From Rhyacophila brunnea (taxonomy: Eukaryota; Arthropoda; Insecta; Trichoptera; Rhyacophilidae), in assembly GCA_022495005.1 (NCBI GenBank), contig JAGYXB010000825.1:496001-560000 (forward strand): a DNA stretch of 64,000 nt, read 5' to 3'. The notes beneath the pieces are model-generated. The model did not search any database. It saw only the letters and a program-made list of their open reading frames with translations, and was not told the origin of the DNA. Below are positions 58,040-64,000 of this stretch, piece by piece (position 1 is the first letter of the stretch; each line of letters begins with the position of its first letter). The position numbers and the translations under genes were made by a program.

Positions 58040-61000
58040 ATGAGATCAATAATTACTGAAAACAATGGAAGTTATCAAAACACTAGTAAGGTTTATACAG
58101 TACTCCCTGCAGTATTCGCAAAATGGTCTGAATCTAAATACAATATGGAAGAAACAGTAATTAAAGATAACGTCTTCAATGTCGTATATGCTTCAGAGCC
58201 GCTGTATAGATTGCTGCATGTCTTCGCAATGGGACGATCAGCTCGCACCAAAGACTGGATTAAGAAACTCCGAGGCTCTGCCACCATATTTGTTATCGTG
58301 TTAATCTCGATATTTGTGCTACGAGAAAGATCTGTCTACGCGTATCCGAAGCTATCTCCGTCTCTTGTCATGACGGATATTGTCAGCTTGTTAACTCTAC
58401 TGGGATGTGCCGTTTGTAATATTTTAGTGTGCTCTTTTCGGTCCAAATCGCCTCATGATAAACTGAACAACAACCAAAACATAATAGACGAAATCTTTGG
58501 GATCGATAAAGCAGTTCGCTATAAAATGGCAAGGCGATTTGTTTCCTGGGCGATTTATTTGGTCTGTATTCCTTTGATTTGTCTGTTTTGCTTTGAAACT
58601 TACAACTTGATCAAATTATTAAATTTAAATTACGCAGGTCTCTACTGTGCCAATTATTTGTTTTATTTTATCAATTCTTTAGTTTCCGTGCATTTCTATG
58701 TGTCAATGTATCTCGTAAGCAGCTCGTTTTTCATACTGAATACTCAGCTTTTGGCAATACTGGAGGATGCATTATCGGAAAATGTGCCTATGAAGATGAA
58801 TAAAAATAAAACAATACTATTACCAAATGTCAAGGAGTTCTCGACCATAAGCAAAGCTGTTTTCTCCTGGAGTGATATTGCCAAGTTAAGTGAGAACGCG
58901 ATTCGATCTTCCAAACCATGGGACTTCAACGAGCTGATGAAAACTTATGTCTACACCTGCGATCAATGCGACATATTTAATTCTCTTTTCAGCATACAGG
59001 TATTAATTTTGGTTACATGTAAGTTGTACGTATGCAGTTCATCGTGGGACACTTATTCGTGCGCCGCAGTACGTGAAACATGAGTTCGGATAACATTTTA
59101 TCAAATGATGAGTTCTCCGTTGAACATTTCACCGTGGAATACATTTGTACGTATGTTACAAAATGCGGCGATAGTTTGCAAATAGTACTGTTGCAATTAG
59201 ATTAACCCTAACCTAACCTAACCTTGTAAAGACATCTCATAAAATTCGCCACATGTTGTAGCATACCTACAAATATACTCCACGGTGAAATGGTCAACGA
59301 AGAACTCGTCATTTGATTAAGTGTTACACGAACTCATGTTTCATGTAGTGCGGCGCACGAATAAGTGGCTTGCGGTGAACTGTTTACATACAAATTTCCA
59401 GATTCGATTAATTTTACTATTTTTTAGGTGGCAAAAACCTTTGATCTACTTCTAATAATAATTGTAATACAGTCGATCTTGGTTATTACGAGGAAGATGG
59501 AAATGAGTGAATTTGCTCGTTATAAGCATTAATCGTTATGTCGTTATATAACATTTTTCGCGCCACGTTATATTTAAGTGTAGAACATAAAATATCTGAA
59601 AACCATCCTAAAAATCTCCGAAACAAGCATGGCATTCATAACTACAAAATAAGTTGTTTATTGTAATGAAGTGCTGAGCCGCCGGCACTCGTACCTACTA
59701 ACTTCACAAAGCTTGGATTTTTTACATGCAATTTCAACCATATGCGTGGATACTTTTTCAATGTTGTCGGCAAAAACACCAATTATGTACGTAGACACTT
59801 AACTAGTGCCATAAACGTAATCCGATCCCGGCGACATCGGTCTAGTTAACTTCCCGATCGGATTTTATTGCTTAGGGTCGAAAATGGTGTTTTTAAACGA
59901 ACGACACATTAACAGTTTTGCTCGGTATACCCGAGAAGTAGCTCGTTATAAAAGTGAATAAATGTATGGAGAAAATCATAAACTAACATGACAACGAATG
60001 TTTCCTCGTTACATCCGAGATCTCGCTATTTCCGTGATCCCCCGTTCCAAGTTCGACTGTATATGAGTTATTTCTTGTTTTCCTCTTCTAAATAGATATA
60101 ATAATTTATCACTAACTGAATACCTGAAATAAATAAAACACTTTTGCCAAAAACTGAATTTGAAATATATGTTTTTAAATTATAAAGAAAACAAAACAAA
60201 TCTACTTCTTTTGCAAGTGATCTGGGGAGCAGCTATTTTCAAAAAAAACATTAGCGATGTCAGATGTTAGACGTAACGTACCGTATTATCTATTGGCTAT
60301 TAATTACATTTCATGTAAAAAACGTACCTTGTAGGTATATCTTGTCTGCTTTTATATTATTTTATCTCTTAGCCAGTTGAAATTTATGGAACTTCGAGCT
60401 TTGCTTATATTTTCATATACGTATTATCAGTAACGTCCCGTGGGGGTAGGCAGATAATGCGTTGCATAAGGGCGGAACATTATAAACGGGGGCGAATGAA
60501 GGCATAGATATAAATATCACAATTTTTGCGAACAGTGGCGGTTTTCCACAAAGCAAACGATATTTCATTAGAAAATATCGACAATTTAGTTTTTAAAAAT
60601 AATTACAAGATAAAAAGAACTTTTTTATATACTTACAACGTTTTTAAACTTTCTGTCGAATTATTATGCTCAATATGCTCAAACTTGTACTTGATATGAA
60701 GTAAATAAAAAACAAACAAACTAACAAATATAGAATACTGAAATGTCATTTTGATTTCCATAGTAACGCACGTATATATTAATAATTTAGTTGCTAGGAC
60801 CACCCCCTTAGCAACCAATAATAGTAGATTAGATTACGGATTTCTTCCGAAATAACTTTTCATACAAAACAGAATTAACTGAAAATGAATTCAATTCTAC
60901 TTAGAAATGGCTAAAAGTATTAAAAGAATACATTGGCATCGTGTTCTGGTATATTATAAAAGTTTCAAATGTCTAGCTAGTCGGGAAGTTAGTTAAAAAT

Positions 61001-64000
61001 CGATTGCAAGATTTGTACTGGATAAACAACCACCGGAAAAACAAGAATACGAGTTAATAAAAATGTTGTAATATGGAAGCTTTAATCGCGATTGCGATCG
61101 GTCTTGTATAAGGTTGTTGATTTTGGTTGCTATGGTTTTCTACTCTTATATTTTCCGCCTGTCGCTGATGTTGCAATTTCTGCTATCACATACCTACTAA
61201 ATTCTTTAAATAATTGTTAAATTATTTTGATTACAGAATCTATTGATGGCTCTTAACGGAATTATAGCCATTCTTCACTCTTTCCACATTGTGACACTAT
61301 TTGGACCAATAATAGAGGTAAGTAAAAACAGATAGAATATAGTGTAACCTAATGACTTACGGTGCCACTATTCGTCATGATTTGGATGGTGACAGAGCTA
61401 CGAGATGCTGGCATGACCAGGCAAGGGTTTCATGAATAAACAAAACATAAGAATTTATAATTTAACCCGTAAAATTAGACATTTTAAAATACTTCTATAT
61501 TTAAAACACAGTCTTAGGTAAGTAAAATATCAGATATCTAAAATGTCTAATGAGTGAACAAATAAATAAAAATCACGAGATAAATTATTATTTTATATTT
61601 TTAACAACAATCAGTACATATCTATGTGATTGAATCCCATAGAAATTATTTTTTAAAATATATTCTTATTTTTTATTTTGAATAAACGTGCTCTCGCGAC
61701 GTATGCGCTAACAAAACAGCTTGTACATTTGTATGCGGGACGCCAGACATTTTGAAATAATGAGAAAAAAACGTCATATTAAAAAACCCGTCGATTCACG
61801 GGAAAATAATCCTATACAATATGTGAAGCGAAACGCGGTGTGTTCTATTTTTTTAAACTTTCGAGAGATGCCATAGATGGTGCTTATTGAAATATGGGAA
61901 AATATCGTTAAATTATGACAATCATACGATAGATATCTTTGGGCATATTGAATATATTATTATTTGTGATTAGGTATATAAATACGTCAACATGAAAATA
62001 AAAATTATTTTTCTTAAGAAGGTAGGCTTTAAATAATCGCCTAGTATGGAGTCTTTGCCACTGATTGTAATCTATCTAGTAACATCATAATAATATTTAT
62101 TTATTTAACCAACGGTAGTTTTTTTCAGCAATCTTGAATGTTTATTCCCAGTTCTGAATTTTCATAGTTCTGTTTATCGCTGTTCTGTTTTGTCCACGTT
62201 CTGTTTTGTCCGGTTACCTTTTTTTGAATTTACACATTTACACTGTAGAATAACTTTACTTAATAATGATCTATCTCTTTTGTTATGTACCTAATATTGT
62301 TGTAATAATATTTCGTTGTTTCTAAATTTAATGTCATGTTGTGAACGTCTTAAACTTATAAATTGTAATGTCCACAATATGTAAAATAAATGAATTGATT
62401 TGAATTGAAAAAGAAGATTGTCATCCTTAATATGGAATTGCATTCCAACTAAAACCATTTCTTTAGTTACAGGAATCGCCAAATTGGGAGTCATACGTAA
62501 TGCTGGTGGCTGCTAGCTGCTGCTTTGCGGTTTACAATATCGCCATACTCTTCGGCATCACCATGTCCTGTGACTTGGTCAAACAGGAGGCGTCAAAGAC
62601 ATCATTACTCCTTGATGCATTTCTCTACAATAAATTACTTGGTAAGTTAAGTAGTATAACTATTTCAGCGGCGATGAACATATCCCACGCGAAAGAATTC
62701 TGATGGCACGCAAAAGAATTGTAGAATGATGAAAACCTCAAACACTGGCACTAATTTGAAAATATTGTAAAGAGCCATAGAGAAAATGCAGTCCAGATTT
62801 TTGAAGGGAAAAGAATTTATTGATCATCACATCACCCATCGTTTAATCGTTATAAATATTTATTTTATTTATTTGGCATTTGGCTATAAAACGGTTCGCC
62901 ACATCTGGACAATGAGATTGTTGGTAGGTATATAAATTTGGTTACAAATGTAAATTGTACATAAAACATTTCACCGTGAGCTTTCTATCGGAAAAAGATG
63001 ACCGCATACTATACGGTCTCCAATTTTATTAGATTCAATATGAACATTAATTCAATTTTAATAGCTGATTTTGGCAAAAATTCATGAATTCAATAATGAA
63101 AACCTAACCTAACAATAATAATCCAGTATATCGACTACTTGCAAAATTTGTTTGCCACTGGCTTCCTGTAAACCTACAAGAACCGTGTTTTATTTAGACA
63201 TGAATTTTATCTCAGTACTATACGACCCAAAGAGGTTGGACGGTCTTATACGACTATATATTTCCGATACCTGCAATATTTCACGGTTAAATGTGATATG
63301 GCGAACTGCATACGTAAAACTTTCTGGACACGATATAATTTAAATTCGTTTTGTGCAAACATACACTAGCAAAATATTTTGGACCGCGTAATGCAGTCTG
63401 GGTAAATTTTGCAGTAGCAGAAGATGGCCGTTATAAAAATGCATACATTATGACTTAAGAACAACTGTAATTATTATGTATCTGTATCATGATAAGCAAA
63501 TTATAGTGCACGAAAACAAAGGCCTTGGGAAGTTGTTCCTGGGACACTCTCGTAGCATTGAAGTCCGTCTAACGTTCATTAAGCTACGTGGAGACAGTGT
63601 CGGATTAAAAATTCGTTTTAAATCCCCAATTTTTAGTTCTACCCATACTTTGAGCCCCAATTACTCTTGATAATATATAACCATTAATGTTCTACTATTT
63701 ATAGTCCGTACGTTATGTTAATTAGATGGTATTATGCAACAAGGAACCAACCATGTTAAAATATGAATGAGTGGTATAATGTGGTTCTCATAAGAGTCAA
63801 TTTGTTAGGGGAGATCATGAGTAAAGCAAGTACAACGAAAGAAAACTAGACATCCCAACCCCGACAAAAATACAGTCATGTTAAACCTTTTATTTTAATT
63901 AATACATTTTGTTTACAACCAGTGAGCTAAACTATTTAATTGAAAGATATAAGTTTCGGTACCTATTTCTATATACTTATACCTAATGATTCTTCTCGAT
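58040..64000 (+). CDS. Gustatory receptor, copy C (first 3 exons, cut by window)
   Basis: Exons 58040-58999, 61237-61317 and 62473-62641 are intact. Exon 4 is expected near 65001 by the constant offset to copy B and is outside the window. It visibly encodes 403 residues plus one base. Private changes: Asp295 and Thr306. It shares Trp29, Ile86, Asn147 and Met251 with B but Ile280 with A. Intron 2 is only 1155 bp because the Helitron insertion is absent. Read-through of the exon 1 donor would add 28 codons. Whether the last exon is intact cannot be judged here. Confidence 0.88.
59010..59400. mobile_element. Long-TIR MITE at the Gr-C intron 1 donor
   Basis: As in copies A and B. It begins GGTTACATGTAAGTTGTACG, and the centre reads CCCTAACCTAACCTAACC. 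Confidence 0.75.
59470..60059. mobile_element. Tc1/pogo-type MITE in Gr-C intron 1
   Basis: CAGTCGATCTTGGTTATTACG at the left. The right end is partly rewritten (GATCCCCCGTTCCAAGTTCGACTG) compared with A and B. Confidence 0.65.
60540..61075. repeat. Repeat family Z in Gr-C intron 1
   Basis: Copy of 23580-24070 with more changes than the copy in B shows (for example TTAGCAACCAATAATAG in place of TTAGCAGCCAATAATAG). Confidence 0.6.
62642..64000. other. Gr-C intron 3, first part
   Basis: Includes the same 183-bp addition as B (about 62661-62843) and the decayed MITE relatives noted for copy A. Almost identical to 48189-49547. No exon is visible before the edge. Confidence 0.7.

Larger units (their letters stand above)
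53588..64000. repeat. Tandem unit 3 (contains Gr-C), cut by window edge
   Basis: Same leading block, followed by the RTE fragment (53958-54273), hAT (54562-55585), palindrome MITE (55833-56136), broken Z/hAT MITE (56550-57790) and Gr-C. Intron 2 lacks the Helitron. From 62473 to the edge it matches 48020-49547 with no length difference (constant offset 14453). Confidence 0.85.

Overview
Eukaryotic, AT-rich, transposon-laden nuclear DNA, almost certainly from a lepidopteran insect. The evidence is a gastrulation-defective-like serine protease split by very large introns, an insect gustatory receptor (Gr) gene in three tandem copies, Helitron, RTE, hAT and Tc1/pogo-type relics, and LINE 3' tails of the type common in moths and butterflies. 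There are no operons or prokaryotic features. All calls come from reading the sequence; no database search was run.

Left part (1 to about 16.6 kb): six exons of a secreted gd-like serine protease on the + strand (1637-1813, 2580-2823, 4339-4451, 5103-5270, 13048-13204, 15529-~15627), carrying His, Asp and Ser of the triad. The 5' exons lie upstream of the window and the 3' end is not convincingly seen. The introns are filled with transposons: MITEs, a dead RTE LINE inserted in another repeat, a complete 839-bp hAT-like element, and the 5' half of an autonomous Helitron. The exon at 13048 lacks an AG acceptor and a transposon-like end lies 18 bp before it, so the gene may be damaged.

Right part (about 16.7 to 64 kb): three copies of one Gr gene, A (21054-32004), B (39572-50702) and C (58040 to beyond the window). 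Each has exons of 960, 81, 169 and 155 bp with conserved phases. A and B each encode 454 residues ending in the Gr signature TYLIILLQLQ. Copy C has its first three exons intact and runs off the edge. The repeat unit is about 18.5 kb and begins near 18584, 34890 and 53588. Spacers contain nested elements (hAT elements with 8-bp target duplications, a Helitron 3' end, RTE fragments, a tRNA-like SINE head). An older, partial copy of the spacer lies upstream of copy A (16746-18583).

The strongest structural result is that comparing the three units gives natural empty and filled sites. Intron 2 of copies A and B holds a 3.9-kb Helitron-like insertion (TC start, palindrome plus CTAG end, inserted in an AT dinucleotide) carrying a ~140-bp satellite array, and copy C is the empty site. 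A small TA-target element is absent in A, present in B, and replaced by an 8-bp scar-like difference in C. A hAT-type MITE family has an insect-telomere-like (TTAGG)n core. The three Gr copies are mosaics of shared variants, which suggests gene conversion or unequal exchange.
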